A stretch of 64,000 nucleotides of DNA from Marinomonas algicola (GCF_014805825.1 NZ_CP061941.1:1984001-2048000); one strand, 5' to 3'. Positions 46,330-56,272 are shown, counted from the first letter of the stretch. Program-made: numbers and translations. Notes: generated by a model from the sequence alone, not told the origin.

Positions 46330-47235
46330 ATGAGTGTCAACCAGTCCGCCGTTCGTGATTTAAAAACCATTAAAGATTTTATTCGCTGGAGTTACAGCCG
46401 CTTTCTTAAAGCCGATTTGTTTTATGGTCACGGTACGGATAACGCTTGGGATGAAGCGGTGCATTTGGTTTTGCGAAGCTTACACTTACCTTTAGACTTT
46501 GAGCGTTCTATGCTTGATTGCACGCTGACTACTGACGAGAAGAAGCGAATCTTAAAGCGGGTTCATTTGCGTATCTCTAAGAGAGAGCCTTTACCCTATT
46601 TATTAGGTGAAGCGTGGTTTATGGGCTTACCTTTTAAAGTAACTCATGACACATTAATTCCTCGCTCTCCTATAATGGCCTTACTGGAAAATGAGTTTAG
46701 CCCATGGTTACCTTCTTATCCTTTACGTATTTTGGATATGTGTACAGGTTCTGGTTGTCTTGGGATTGTGGCCGCCATGGTGTTTGAAGATGCTCAAGTT
46801 GATGTGACTGATATTAGTCCTGCGGCCTTAGAAGTGGCGAAAGATAATAGTATATTCCATCAAGTTGAGTCACAAGTAACTATTATTGAATCCGATATGT
46901 TTGATAATCTTACCGAGAAAAAATATGATCTGATTATTTGTAATCCACCGTATGTTGATGCGGAAGATTATCATACGGCTCCGAAAGAATTTCATAATGA
47001 GCCACGATTGGCACTTACCTCTGGCGACGATGGTTTGGATTTTACCCGTAAGTTTTTGTCTAATGCGGCTAACTATTTAACAGATGATGGCATCGTCGTC
47101 TATGAAGTCGGCAATACGGAAGTCGCTCTTCAAGAAAATTATCCTGATGTCCCTTTTATGTGGGTTGAATTACCTGCGGGTGGCAACGGCGTTTTCATCT
47201 TAACGAAAGAACAGTTATCAAAATTTCATTTTTAA
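46330..47235 (+). CDS. prmB: 50S ribosomal protein uL3 N5-glutamine methyltransferase
   Basis: SAM-dependent methylation of a Gln in ribosomal protein L3. The SAM-binding motif LDMCTGSGCLGI (about residue 138) and the catalytic NPPYVD (about 213) are intact. 301 residues from the ATG at 46330; the longest frame starts at a GTG three codons earlier. Followed after 17 bases by aroC, a common pairing. Confidence 0.94.
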   Translation: MSVNQSAVRDLKTIKDFIRWSYSRFLKADLFYGHGTDNAWDEAVHLVLRSLHLPLDFERSMLDCTLTTDEKKRILKRVHLRISKREPLPYLLGEAWFMGLPFKVTHDTLIPRSPIMALLENEFSPWLPSYPLRILDMCTGSGCLGIVAAMVFEDAQVDVTDISPAALEVAKDNSIFHQVESQVTIIESDMFDNLTEKKYDLIICNPPYVDAEDYHTAPKEFHNEPRLALTSGDDGLDFTRKFLSNAANYLTDDGIVVYEVGNTEVALQENYPDVPFMWVELPAGGNGVFILTKEQLSKFHF

Positions 47236-47252
47236 AAGAGTAACTATACGCT

Positions 47253-48350
47253 ATGTCTGGTAATACATTTGGCACTTTATTTACAGTAACTACATTTGGT
47301 GAAAGTCATGGTCTAGCATTAGGTGCTATTGTAGATGGCTGCCCTCCAGGATTAGAGTTAACCGAAGCGGATTTACAGAAAGATTTGGACCTTCGCAAGC
47401 CTGGAACCTCAAAACACACCACACAACGACGTGAACCAGATCAAGTAAAAATTTTATCCGGTGTGTTTGAAGGTAAAACAACAGGCACCCCCATTGGTTT
47501 GTTAATTGAAAACACAGATCAGCGCTCTAAAGATTATGGCAATATTGAAGACACTTTCCGTCCTGCACATGCAGATTATACATACGATCAAAAATACGGT
47601 TTCCGTGATTATCGTGGTGGCGGTCGTTCATCAGCTCGTGAAACCGCAATGCGAGTTGCGGCTGGAGCCATAGCTAAAAAATATTTAAAAGTTCGATTTG
47701 GAATTGAAATACAAGGCTTTTTATCACAGCTTGGTCCAATTAAGCTGGAAATTAAAGACCTTTCTCAAGTCTATGAAAACAGCTTTTTTAGCCCTGATCC
47801 TGATGCAATACCTGAACTTGAGCAATACATGACGGCTTTACGCCGAGAGGGTGACTCGGTTGGGGCTAAAATTACCGTTGTAGCGAAAAATGTTATGCCC
47901 GGTTTAGGCGAGCCCGTCTTTGACCGTTTGGATGCTGACATCGCAAAAGCCATGATGGGTATCAATGCGGTTAAAGGTGTTGAGATAGGGGACGGCTTTG
48001 AGGTGATTGAGCAAAAAGGCAGTCAACATCGTGATGAGATTACGCCTGAAGGCTTTTTAAGTAACCATGCGGGTGGCGTACTTGGTGGTTTATCTTCTGG
48101 TCAAGATATTGTTGTGCATATGGCTCTTAAGCCTACCTCAAGCATTACCATCCCTGGTAAAAGCATTAATCGAAAAGGTGAATCGATTGATGTTATCACT
48201 AAAGGTCGTCATGATCCTTGTGTCGGGATTCGCGCCACACCTATTGCGGAAGCAATGTTGGCGTTAACCCTAATCGACCATGTTATGAGAGATCGGGCGC
48301 AAAATGCCGATGTGCACTGTAAAACGCCCATTGTGCCAGCTCATATTTAG
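47253..48350 (+). CDS. aroC: Chorismate synthase
   Basis: FMN-dependent last step of the shikimate pathway, EPSP to chorismate. Signatures [18 protein letters not shown] (about residues 13-30), [19 protein letters not shown] (about 125-143) and R-H-D-P-C near 320 are present. 365 residues. Second in prmB-aroC; a terminator follows 14 bases later. Confidence 0.97.
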   Translation: MSGNTFGTLFTVTTFGESHGLALGAIVDGCPPGLELTEADLQKDLDLRKPGTSKHTTQRREPDQVKILSGVFEGKTTGTPIGLLIENTDQRSKDYGNIEDTFRPAHADYTYDQKYGFRDYRGGGRSSARETAMRVAAGAIAKKYLKVRFGIEIQGFLSQLGPIKLEIKDLSQVYENSFFSPDPDAIPELEQYMTALRREGDSVGAKITVVAKNVMPGLGEPVFDRLDADIAKAMMGINAVKGVEIGDGFEVIEQKGSQHRDEITPEGFLSNHAGGVLGGLSSGQDIVVHMALKPTSSITIPGKSINRKGESIDVITKGRHDPCVGIRATPIAEAMLALTLIDHVMRDRAQNADVHCKTPIVPAHI

Positions 48351-48366
48351 GTCGACTTTGTAAAGA

Positions 48367-48395
48367 AAAAGCTCCGTATTATCGGAGCTTTTTTG
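48367..48395 (+). terminator. Intrinsic terminator after aroC
   Basis: 8-bp stem (AAGCTCCG 48369-48376 / CGGAGCTT 48383-48390), 6-base loop, then T5-T6. Confidence 0.9.
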
Positions 48396-48480
48396 TTTCC
48401 GTTAGGCGTTATTTTTATTGCTACTGCCATTGAGATATGGCATTTTATTTAAAAATAACAATAAACTATGGAGAAATCTA

Positions 48481-48780
48481 ATGGCGCTTAAATTTGGAAG
48501 TCGTGAAGAAAACTTTGGCAGTGAGCTACAATGTCCTAACTGCGGCTCAAGTCATTTGCATCAAAAAATTGTTGATGTTTATGAAAGACATGAAGATGCG
48601 CGTACGGGGTTGCATGCTCAGATTAAAGACAATAAATCGATGACCGACGCAAATATGACGGATAACCCAAGTCCAAGAAGGCAAGGGATGTTAATTCATT
48701 TTAATTGTGAAGAATGCACTACGTCACCTATATTGAAAATATTTCAACATAAAGGCACTACTTACATGGATTTTCAATAA
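48481..48780 (+). CDS. Small zinc-ribbon protein of unknown function
   Basis: 99 residues with a CPNCGSSH knuckle near residue 19 and a second CEEC knuckle near 77, likely one zinc ribbon. No signal peptide. The ATG at 48481 has GGAG seven bases upstream. It stands alone between aroC and a LysR gene. I do not recognise a named family. Confidence 0.72.
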   Translation: MALKFGSREENFGSELQCPNCGSSHLHQKIVDVYERHEDARTGLHAQIKDNKSMTDANMTDNPSPRRQGMLIHFNCEECTTSPILKIFQHKGTTYMDFQ

Positions 48781-48936
48781 TATCCATTGCCCATAGTAAA
48801 TGTGCCATAGCTAGATGAAGTTTTACCTATGACACATTTCTAATCTTATTTCGCCTCAAAAGATATTTCTGCCGAATCACGTGAAAACATAATTTGATTA
48901 AACCACATTAAAATAAGTGACCCTTAGGAGTAGACT

Positions 48937-49854
48937 TTGGCCCCTAAAATTGGAATGCGTCATCTACAAATGATTCAAATGATTGCGCAAACAGGTAACG
49001 TCTCTGATGCCGCAACCATGTTGACAATTACCCAATCAGCGTTAAGTCATCGTATACGTGAAGCGGAACGTTTATTGAGTACCCCATTGTTTATAAGACG
49101 CAATAAAAAGCTGGTTCCCACGACGGCTGGTGAGAGGCTACTGCATTCAGCTAATGTTATTTTAAGTGAAATGGAAAAAGCAGAATTCGATATTGCTAAG
49201 TACTCAGCAGGAATAGAGGAGACTGTACGACTTGGAATTGATCATAGAGTAGGAAGTGACTGGCTGCCGAATCTGTTTCAATATTTTACAGAGCAAGTGC
49301 CGGCGGCTGAATTTGAGTTGGTTACCGAGCTCAGCCCAGACCCTTTATATTGTTTACGCAATGGTAAAATTGACTTATGTTTAGTGTCAGGTGCTAAACC
49401 ACAAGCGGCTTTTAAGAGTCATTTGTTATTTAAAGATGAATTAGTTGTTGTGTTTTTACCTAATCACCCTTTTTTTCAAAAACATACGATTGAGGTAACC
49501 GACTTTCACGATCAAATTTACATTACTGACACCACAACGCCTGAATACCATCGTGAGTATGAGCAGGTCTTCAGTCCAAATAACAGTTTTCCTGAAAGAG
49601 TGATCCGAGTCGGTCGGTCAGACATGATTATCGAATTTATTAAATCAGGTAAGGGCATCAGTATTTTGCCTAAATGGACCTTTGAAACTTACCTTAAACA
49701 GTCGAATTTAGTCTACAAATCCATCGGAGAGGGGTTTTATATTGATTGGTTCATTTTTATGCGTAAAGATGAGGAAGATGGATCGGCAACAAACAAATTA
49801 GCTCAATGTATGATACACAGACTGTCTAGTTCCAATGATCAAGAACGAACATAA
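48937..49854 (+). CDS. LysR-family regulator, MetR-like
   Basis: 305 residues with an N-terminal wHTH (MRHLQMIQMIAQTGNVSDAAT, TQSALSHRIREAERLL) and an effector domain. Its length and N-terminal style resemble MetR, but a role at the nearby kynurenine operon is equally possible; metE is not in view. The start is a TTG at 48937 with AGGAG six bases upstream; an ATG 18 bases later has no comparable site. Confidence 0.8.
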   Translation: MAPKIGMRHLQMIQMIAQTGNVSDAATMLTITQSALSHRIREAERLLSTPLFIRRNKKLVPTTAGERLLHSANVILSEMEKAEFDIAKYSAGIEETVRLGIDHRVGSDWLPNLFQYFTEQVPAAEFELVTELSPDPLYCLRNGKIDLCLVSGAKPQAAFKSHLLFKDELVVVFLPNHPFFQKHTIEVTDFHDQIYITDTTTPEYHREYEQVFSPNNSFPERVIRVGRSDMIIEFIKSGKGISILPKWTFETYLKQSNLVYKSIGEGFYIDWFIFMRKDEEDGSATNKLAQCMIHRLSSSNDQERT

Positions 49855-49872
49855 GAACTAGACACAATAAGA

Positions 49873-50148
49873 TTAGTTACCAATTGAGAACATTGCTTCT
49901 AAATCGTGTTTAGAAAACGCTTGAAAGGCAATTAATGTTTCTGTTTTAACAATATTTTGATTATTAGCCATAGCAACATTGACTAAATCGGCTAATTGAT
50001 CATTAGTATTAACACGACACAATGCAACTAAATCAAAGCGCCCACCGACAGAGAACACTTCCGTAATACCATGGGTATCAATCAAAGCTTTCGCTACATC
50101 ATTCGTTTTTGAACGCTCGGTGTTAATTAAAATAATGCCAGTTACCAT
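49873..50148 (-). CDS. Stand-alone RAM-domain protein (Lrp/AsnC ligand-binding domain)
   Basis: 91 residues that match only the effector (RAM) half of Lrp/AsnC regulators (VTGIILINTERSKTNDVAKAL, GRFDLVALCRV, V-K-T-E-T-L-I-A-F). There is no helix-turn-helix. Start set at 50148 with AAAGGA upstream. It is the last gene of the kynurenine operon, 65 bases after kynU. In Pseudomonas the kyn genes are controlled by an Lrp-type protein, so this RAM protein may sense tryptophan or kynurenine; inference. Confidence 0.78.
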   Translation of the reverse strand: MVTGIILINTERSKTNDVAKALIDTHGITEVFSVGGRFDLVALCRVNTNDQLADLVNVAMANNQNIVKTETLIAFQAFSKHDLEAMFSIGN

Positions 50149-50213
50149 AATATTTTCCTTTATCATTACTCAAGTGAGAATTGTTTTTCAAGTTTATCAA
50201 GAAAACGGTTACT

Positions 50214-51491
50214 TTACGTTACTTTGCTTCTTGTTTTAAATTCAGGTCGATTCCATGTTTCATTTCGCATAATAGTATCTAATGCCTGCACCGTATTCCA
50301 TAAATCGATAAATTGCACGTAAAGTGGGGCAAAACCAAAGCGGAGGATTTCTGGTGCTCTAAAGTCACCAATAATATTCTGATGAATAAGTGCTTGCATA
50401 ATAGCGTAACCCTCTGAGTGTTTGTAAGAGACCTGACTGCCTCGTTGGCTAGGCTCTAATGGCGTGGCCAGTTCAAAGCCATACTTTTCGCACAAGGGTT
50501 CCATCAGTTTTATAAAGTGTTCGCTCAACGAAAGCGACTTTTCTCTCAATTGAGCAAAGTCCACCTGACACATTATATCAACACCCACTTCTAAAGCCGA
50601 TGCGGCAATGACAGGCGTTGTTCCGCAAAGTGTTTTTTCGATTCCCGATGCCGCCTCATAATCGTCACTCATGGCAAAAGCATTTGCATGGCCGAACCAC
50701 CCTGTTAATGGTTGCTGTAGCTTTTCTATGTGTTGCTCTGCAACGTACAAAAAAGCAGGAGCGCCGGGGCCGCCATTTAAATACTTATAACCACAGCCAA
50801 CAGCAAGATCTGCGTGTGCTTTATTTAAATCAACAGGAACGGCTCCAGTACTGTGGCTTAAGTCCCACATCATTAATGCACCTTGATCGTGTGCCGCTTT
50901 GGTTATGGCAGCCATGTCCAGCATGGTGCCAGATTTGTAATGCACATGGGTTAGGCAGACTAAAGCCGTGTCTGAATCTATGTGTTGAGTGATCTCATGG
51001 CTTGGTACGGTGACAATCTCGATTTGTTGACCAATGAAGTTTTTTACACCGTTTAAGATATAAAGATCGGTGGGGAAATTACCTGGCTCTGTGACTATTT
51101 TCGTGCGACCTGGGTTGAGTTTGATGGCCGCTGCAGCCAATTTAAATAAATTTATCGAAGTTGAGTCACAGACAATGACTTCGTGTTCCTTAGCGCCAAC
51201 AATTTTCGCGAGTTTACCCCCAATTCGTTGAGGCAAATTAATCCAGCTGTGAGTGTTCCAGCTGCGTATCAAACCGGTTCCCCATTCAGTGGAAATCACT
51301 TCTTGCATACGGGTCTTAGCCGCCGTGGGCAATACACCCAAAGAGTTGCCATTGAGGTAAATTAAGCCATCGGCTAATTCAAATTGTCCGCGAAAACTGG
51401 CTAGTGAGTCTTGTTTATCGCATTCGACAAAGTAAGCTTCGTTCAGTTCTGCATGGGTAGGAATAGATAAAGGCGTTGAGTTAAAAGGCAT
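50214..51491 (-). CDS. kynU: Kynureninase
   Basis: PLP-dependent cleavage of kynurenine to anthranilate and alanine. The PLP lysine lies in VGCGYKYLNGGPGAPAF (about residue 235), with YLNGNSLGVLP near residue 48 and WDLSHSTGAVPV near 210, all typical. 425 residues. Third gene of kynA-kynB-kynU, 26 bases after kynB. Confidence 0.96.
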   Translation of the reverse strand: MPFNSTPLSIPTHAELNEAYFVECDKQDSLASFRGQFELADGLIYLNGNSLGVLPTAAKTRMQEVISTEWGTGLIRSWNTHSWINLPQRIGGKLAKIVGAKEHEVIVCDSTSINLFKLAAAAIKLNPGRTKIVTEPGNFPTDLYILNGVKNFIGQQIEIVTVPSHEITQHIDSDTALVCLTHVHYKSGTMLDMAAITKAAHDQGALMMWDLSHSTGAVPVDLNKAHADLAVGCGYKYLNGGPGAPAFLYVAEQHIEKLQQPLTGWFGHANAFAMSDDYEAASGIEKTLCGTTPVIAASALEVGVDIMCQVDFAQLREKSLSLSEHFIKLMEPLCEKYGFELATPLEPSQRGSQVSYKHSEGYAIMQALIHQNIIGDFRAPEILRFGFAPLYVQFIDLWNTVQALDTIMRNETWNRPEFKTRSKVT

Positions 51492-51517
51492 ATTGTGACT
51501 CCTTACGAAATAGCTGT

Positions 51518-52180
51518 TTAAAGGGATTGCAGTAGGGCTCGAACCGGAGAAGAGTCGAGGCCTGCAAGCTTAAGTGGTGGAGCAATAAGTTGATATTCAC
51601 CGGCAGACACTTCATCAAAAACGAGACCTTCTAAAATGGCCATGTTGTGACGCTTAATGGCATTGTGCGCATCTAATGTTTTGGAGGTCTGATGATCTAA
51701 AGAGGGGCTGTCTATCCCGACTAAACGACAGCCGTAAGACGCTAGCCACTCTATCACCTCGAAATGTAGGCTGATGAAGTCATCATCCCAAGTTTCGGCT
51801 GGGAAGGCCTGATAGGTTTTAAATAACACTCTTTCTATAACGGGTTGACTCACATCAATTAGATGCTGGCAAACCGATAAATCAATGGTCTTATTGTTAA
51901 AGACACAATTGGACAAATCAATGAGCTGACATGGGCCAATGTAAGTGTCGACTGACACATCTGAAATAGCCAGTCCTTCTGGATCATAATGAAACGGAGC
52001 GTCTGCATGGGAGCCAGTATGTGTTGAACATTGAAACAAAGACACATTAACAGGGCACTGTTCATCTATATGCCATGTGGATTGTGCATGATATTGGGTA
52101 TCCCCTGGCCAGACAGGAATACTCGGTCTTAATGACTGGCTAATGTCTATGAATTTGGATTGATTACCTGTTGTCGTCAT
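51518..52180 (-). CDS. kynB: Kynurenine formamidase, bacterial cyclase-family type
   Basis: Metal-dependent hydrolysis of N-formylkynurenine to kynurenine and formate. The cyclase-family metal motif is intact as STHTGSHADAPFHYD (about residues 50-65), with VGIDSPSLD and H-N-A near 165-175. 220 residues. It follows kynA by 2 bases, so the two are coupled. Confidence 0.95.
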   Translation of the reverse strand: MTTTGNQSKFIDISQSLRPSIPVWPGDTQYHAQSTWHIDEQCPVNVSLFQCSTHTGSHADAPFHYDPEGLAISDVSVDTYIGPCQLIDLSNCVFNNKTIDLSVCQHLIDVSQPVIERVLFKTYQAFPAETWDDDFISLHFEVIEWLASYGCRLVGIDSPSLDHQTSKTLDAHNAIKRHNMAILEGLVFDEVSAGEYQLIAPPLKLAGLDSSPVRALLQSL

Positions 52181-52182
52181 CG

Positions 52183-53028
52183 TTAAATCTCCGTTCTAAC
52201 AGCCCAAAGCTCGGGGAAGAATTGCAAATCTAAGGCTTTTGTAAGATAACTCACGCCGCCAGTTCCACCAGTGCCTTTTTTATAACCGATAATACGTTCT
52301 ACTGTTTTCATATGACTGAAACGCCAGCGCTGGAAGTTAAACTCAAGATCAACCAACTTTTCCGCTAACTCATACAAATCCCAATGGGTATCGGTGTCTT
52401 TGTAAATGGCGCTCCAAGCCGCTTGAACCTTATCGTTATGAACATAAGGATCTGAATAATCGCGTTTAATGACAGAGTCTGGAATATCGAATCCGCGTTT
52501 TGCGAGTAGAGTCAAGCAAACGTCATACAAACTGGGGTTGTTTAAGATCTTGGTTAAATGCTCAAAGTGTTTAGGGTTAGCTTTATGGGCATCAATCATG
52601 CTTTTATTCTTATTGCCCAATAAAAATTCCATCTCACGATATTGATAAGATTGGAAACCCGAGCTTTGTCCAAGGTCATCACGAAAGCTTGCATAATCCG
52701 CTGGAGTCATGGTGACCAGTACTTCCCAAGCTTGAATTAATTGCTCTTGGATGCGCGCTACGCGCGTCAGTTTTTTAAAGGCAGAGCTTAATTTTCCATC
52801 AAGGATATTGGCCGCCGCCGCATGTGCTTCGTGCAAACACAATTTTATCCAGAGTTCAGACACTTGATGAATCACGATAAACAACATTTCATCGTGCATA
52901 CTTGAACGGGGAGATTGAGATTTTAAAATATCATCAAGATCAAGATATTGGCCGTAGCTAATATCTTGCTCCCAATGCACGTTTTCATCACTTAAATCAA
53001 CAGACGCTTGGTAGGGACATTGCGACAT
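52183..53028 (-). CDS. kynA: Tryptophan 2,3-dioxygenase
   Basis: Heme dioxygenase opening the tryptophan ring to N-formylkynurenine. FIVIHQVSELWIK (about residues 49-62) and the heme-ligand His region FQRWRFSHMKTVERIIGYKKGTGGT (about 230-255) are present. The start is placed at 53028 with GGAG eight bases upstream, yielding 281 residues; the longer frame adds a hydrophobic 37-residue stretch not seen in the family. First gene of the kyn operon. Confidence 0.94.
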   Translation of the reverse strand: MSQCPYQASVDLSDENVHWEQDISYGQYLDLDDILKSQSPRSSMHDEMLFIVIHQVSELWIKLCLHEAHAAAANILDGKLSSAFKKLTRVARIQEQLIQAWEVLVTMTPADYASFRDDLGQSSGFQSYQYREMEFLLGNKNKSMIDAHKANPKHFEHLTKILNNPSLYDVCLTLLAKRGFDIPDSVIKRDYSDPYVHNDKVQAAWSAIYKDTDTHWDLYELAEKLVDLEFNFQRWRFSHMKTVERIIGYKKGTGGTGGVSYLTKALDLQFFPELWAVRTEI

Positions 53029-53353
53029 AACGAGTACTCCAACTGAAAGACATGAAACTGAACTGAGTAGGAGTGTATATGGCTCATTAAATAAAATATA
53101 CCTCATAAAAAAGGCTCTATTTATGAATTTAATTTGCATTATTATTGTTTCTAAAATGTAACAGCAAATTAAGACGTCATAACAAGCCTTAATTAATGAA
53201 GGAAACGGACGGCATTACTTTCCTCTACCAAAAGACTGAATTACTGTAATTGTGTAATGGGATGTACTATTTTGCCTTTTGGATTCCGTGTTAGCGTTTG
53301 TGAATATTAACACCATCATCATTTTGCAATTCGAGCTAATCAGGGTGCACAAT
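53029..53353. other. 325-base region between kynA and the DyP-GRE gene
   Basis: Divergent promoter region. A 25-codon upstream extension of the DyP-GRE frame begins at a TTG (53279) but lacks a ribosome site. No clear operator or hairpin recognised. Confidence 0.6.
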
Positions 53354-56158
53354 ATGAAAACTAGAAAAATGTCACATTCATCTAGAAACGAAGACTTCAT
53401 TCAATTAAATTACGATGAAAGATTAAGGGCGATTTGGAAATACACGCAACGAGGCTTAGTATACCCAGCTCCCCATGCCATCTTTTCAACCATCCAGTTA
53501 AACGGGGAGGTATCGCGCTTAGAGTTAGCCGAATTGATGGCAAAAACACGAGGGCTAATACATAAAGAGCCTCATTTAAAAGATGGCCATTCAACCGTTA
53601 TCATTGGTGTGTCCTTTCCCCGATGGCAGAAAATTTGTCAGACCGAAAATCTCACACCACCAAAAGGCATGCCGTTAAATTTGCCAAATCCAGGATCGCC
53701 TGAAGAATCAAGAGTTTTTAAACAGTCCACAGGCTCTTTTACCAACTCCAATGACGACCTATGGTTTCATATTAAAAGTGATTCCGCCGCGGCCTGTGAT
53801 GCGCTTTTGCACTTTATCATGCAGGAATTTGAAGAAAAAATAGCGTCGATTGAAAGTCAATCAGCCGCGTCTAAATCCGAATACAATGACGGCCGTAAAG
53901 GCAAGGTATTAGGTTGTCGTTTTTCAGAAAATCTAAATAACCCGAGTGACCCTGTGTCCATAGCAAAACACACTATCACAGGAGTGGAAGACATTGAGCA
54001 CTTAGGTTCATCTTATGTTTTGGCACAGCGCTTTGTGATTAACTGGGATCAAATTAACAGTATGTCTGAGGATCAAATAGAAGACATTATTGGGCGCAAA
54101 ACAGACGATACTATTATTCCCTCAAGGGATCAGAGGTCACACATAAAAACCGCCAGAATGCAGGATGACCAAGGGAACAATACCCCTGTATTACGTCTCG
54201 GGCTACCATTTGGTAAGGCCATGACAAACCGCAATTCGCGGATACCAAAAGGCACCAGCGTGGCGGATGAGAAAGGCATATACTTCGCGGGATTTGCCAA
54301 ATCAGTCGGTATTTTAGAAAACATCATGAACAATCAAATTGGCAGCGAAGCCGGTTACATGAATGATCGTTTATTTAACCACGTGAAATCCGATTTAGGA
54401 GGGTTCTTTTATATTCCGAGCGTACAAGATTTACTGCTTGAAAATAATCTGGGCTACCATAATGATTTTACCCAGTTGGATCAGGGCGTATGGTCTCGAT
54501 TCCCGGGGGTGGATTGGTCACGACTGGACCGTCATTTTGACAAACGGTCAGCAAACGGTCTTATGTTCTACAATCATAAAAACTACCTCAATCGCATGGC
54601 AACCATGTCGGAAGCAGAAAAAGAGACATTTGGTTTCACACCACCTTCTGCACGTATTTTAAGTTTAATCGAAAATACTTTTTCTCTTTGGCAAGATAAT
54701 TGGTATTTCAACCGTAAACAAGATGAAATTGCCTATGATTTAGCGCATTTTATGACTCTGTATCATGGCGAGGACAAACCGTCTGATATTATGTCTGAGT
54801 CTGTGATGATACGAAAAGGCTGGGCGACAAGATTGAGCCTGCACCTATTTTCCTCAGAGGAATATGGTTTTAGAGGCCGTAGAGTGAAACTAGAAGACGG
54901 CCGATTAATTCCTTATCCAGGACATGAGCCAAAAGAAGGCAGGGTTATTTATGGGTCAGACACCTTCAGACTGTCAGCGGAAGAAATTATTGTGGGTGCC
55001 ATGCCGAATCTTAGTTTAGGAGAAGGCCGTTATGTCATGAAATATTTACGTGACGATGAACGTATCGATGGCTTTATCAACAATTTAAGCGAAGCGTCGG
55101 GCGTGGGTCATGTAATCCCAAACTATCAAAACGTCCTCAATTTTGGTTTAAAACACTTAATGGATAAAGCCAAATCACAAAAAGACGCTTGTCACGATAA
55201 AGTCAAACAAGACTTTTATCAAGCGGCTATTCTATCGTTGCAGGGCGTCAGTGAATATTGCTTACGTTATGCCGAATTAGCGCAAAAAATGGCGGCCTCA
55301 CTTACCGCGGCTCAAATAACCGAAAAAAACAATTTGTTGTCTATTGAGGCTCGCATGAAAAAGCTTTCAACGGATAAGCCGGACGGCTTTGTGGAAGCGT
55401 TACAATTAATTTTCACTCTACACAATTGCTTGCATTTAAATGGTGAACCGACTGCCTTTGGCCGTATGGACCAACTGTTACAGCCTTTTCTCGATAATGA
55501 CTCGATCAACCTTGATGAAGCACAGGAAGCGATTGATGCCTTCTATGTGAAATTAGACGAAAAAGTTCAACAAAACCGAATATTTATGGAAGACCATCAG
55601 CCTTTTGGTAATCTGGCCATGGGAGGCCGCTCCGGACCCTATCCGCAAGCGGCTTCCTTAGGGCAGTGGATCCAACAAATAACAGTAGGTGGAACGGTAG
55701 CCGATGGTGCAAATTATGGTGACAGCAAACCGGCTTATAATGAGGTGACCAAGCTCTTTATTCGCGCTTCAGCTCGTTTGCCTCTTAATGCACCTTGCTT
55801 GTCGCTAAGAACCCGCAAAGACATTCCTGAAGACATCCTGAATGAAGCCGCAAAAGCCATTCTGTCTGGAGGGGCTCATCCTATTTTACTGAATGATGAA
55901 AAAATCATTGCTGGGTTGCATCAAAGCGGCCAACACGTAGGGGGAAAAGACATTGAACACGTCACAGAGGGCGCTTGGAAGTCTAATGTCTCTTTGGTTT
56001 CTGCTCAAAACTACGCCTGTGATGGTTGTTATGAACCACAATTTCCTGGGGAAAATTGGTTTTCATTAGGGGGCTTTTCTACCTTAGACCCATTAGAATG
56101 TGCCATCAATAATGGAAAAACGTATCGATCCGCTGGTGATACGTTTTTATACGGATAA
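53354..56158 (+). CDS. DyP-type peroxidase fused to glycyl-radical-enzyme N-terminal part; frame ends at in-frame TAA
   Basis: 934 residues as read. Residues about 20-360 form a DyP/YfeX-like heme peroxidase domain: GSSYVLAQRF (about 220), IIGRKTDD, presumed proximal His H263 in RSHIK, and Arg R281 in LRLGLPFG, then GIYFAGFAKS. From about 480 a pyruvate-formate-lyase/glycyl radical enzyme fold follows: LQGVSEYCLRYAELA, LHNCLHLNGEPTAFGRMDQ, and the catalytic segment GCYEP with C892 and E894. The Asp of the DyP GxxDG motif is replaced (GCRFS, F190). The ATG at 53354 has AGGG seven bases before it. A TAA at 56156 stops the frame; the same frame continues open and holds the rest of the enzyme. 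Confidence 0.8.
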   Translation: MKTRKMSHSSRNEDFIQLNYDERLRAIWKYTQRGLVYPAPHAIFSTIQLNGEVSRLELAELMAKTRGLIHKEPHLKDGHSTVIIGVSFPRWQKICQTENLTPPKGMPLNLPNPGSPEESRVFKQSTGSFTNSNDDLWFHIKSDSAAACDALLHFIMQEFEEKIASIESQSAASKSEYNDGRKGKVLGCRFSENLNNPSDPVSIAKHTITGVEDIEHLGSSYVLAQRFVINWDQINSMSEDQIEDIIGRKTDDTIIPSRDQRSHIKTARMQDDQGNNTPVLRLGLPFGKAMTNRNSRIPKGTSVADEKGIYFAGFAKSVGILENIMNNQIGSEAGYMNDRLFNHVKSDLGGFFYIPSVQDLLLENNLGYHNDFTQLDQGVWSRFPGVDWSRLDRHFDKRSANGLMFYNHKNYLNRMATMSEAEKETFGFTPPSARILSLIENTFSLWQDNWYFNRKQDEIAYDLAHFMTLYHGEDKPSDIMSESVMIRKGWATRLSLHLFSSEEYGFRGRRVKLEDGRLIPYPGHEPKEGRVIYGSDTFRLSAEEIIVGAMPNLSLGEGRYVMKYLRDDERIDGFINNLSEASGVGHVIPNYQNVLNFGLKHLMDKAKSQKDACHDKVKQDFYQAAILSLQGVSEYCLRYAELAQKMAASLTAAQITEKNNLLSIEARMKKLSTDKPDGFVEALQLIFTLHNCLHLNGEPTAFGRMDQLLQPFLDNDSINLDEAQEAIDAFYVKLDEKVQQNRIFMEDHQPFGNLAMGGRSGPYPQAASLGQWIQQITVGGTVADGANYGDSKPAYNEVTKLFIRASARLPLNAPCLSLRTRKDIPEDILNEAAKAILSGGAHPILLNDEKIIAGLHQSGQHVGGKDIEHVTEGAWKSNVSLVSAQNYACDGCYEPQFPGENWFSLGGFSTLDPLECAINNGKTYRSAGDTFLYG
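56156..56158 (+). other. In-frame TAA interrupting the DyP-GRE gene
   Basis: Codon 935 of the frame started at 53354. After it the same frame has no stop for 388 codons, and the 38 codons before the next ATG (56273) translate into a protein-like sequence with helical character. This is best read as a nonsense mutation (or sequencing error) in a gene of about 1323 codons, because the context is not one known for recoding of TAA. Confidence 0.85.
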
Positions 56159-56272
56159 GTCGTCTCTTTAGCATTAGAAACAACGGATAAAATAGCGACA
56201 TTTAAACGACTCTTAGAGCTGTATTTTCAGCATTTTAATTACCTGAATCGCAAAGCCATTCATGGTCAGCTA

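Noticed and set aside
53279..53353. TTG-started extension of the DyP-GRE frame
   Set aside because: No ribosome site and a hydrophobic low-quality sequence; the ATG at 53354 has AGGG upstream.
56156..56158. Selenocysteine or pyrrolysine recoding at the GRE stop
   Set aside because: The codon is TAA, not TGA or TAG, and no recoding signal is evident.
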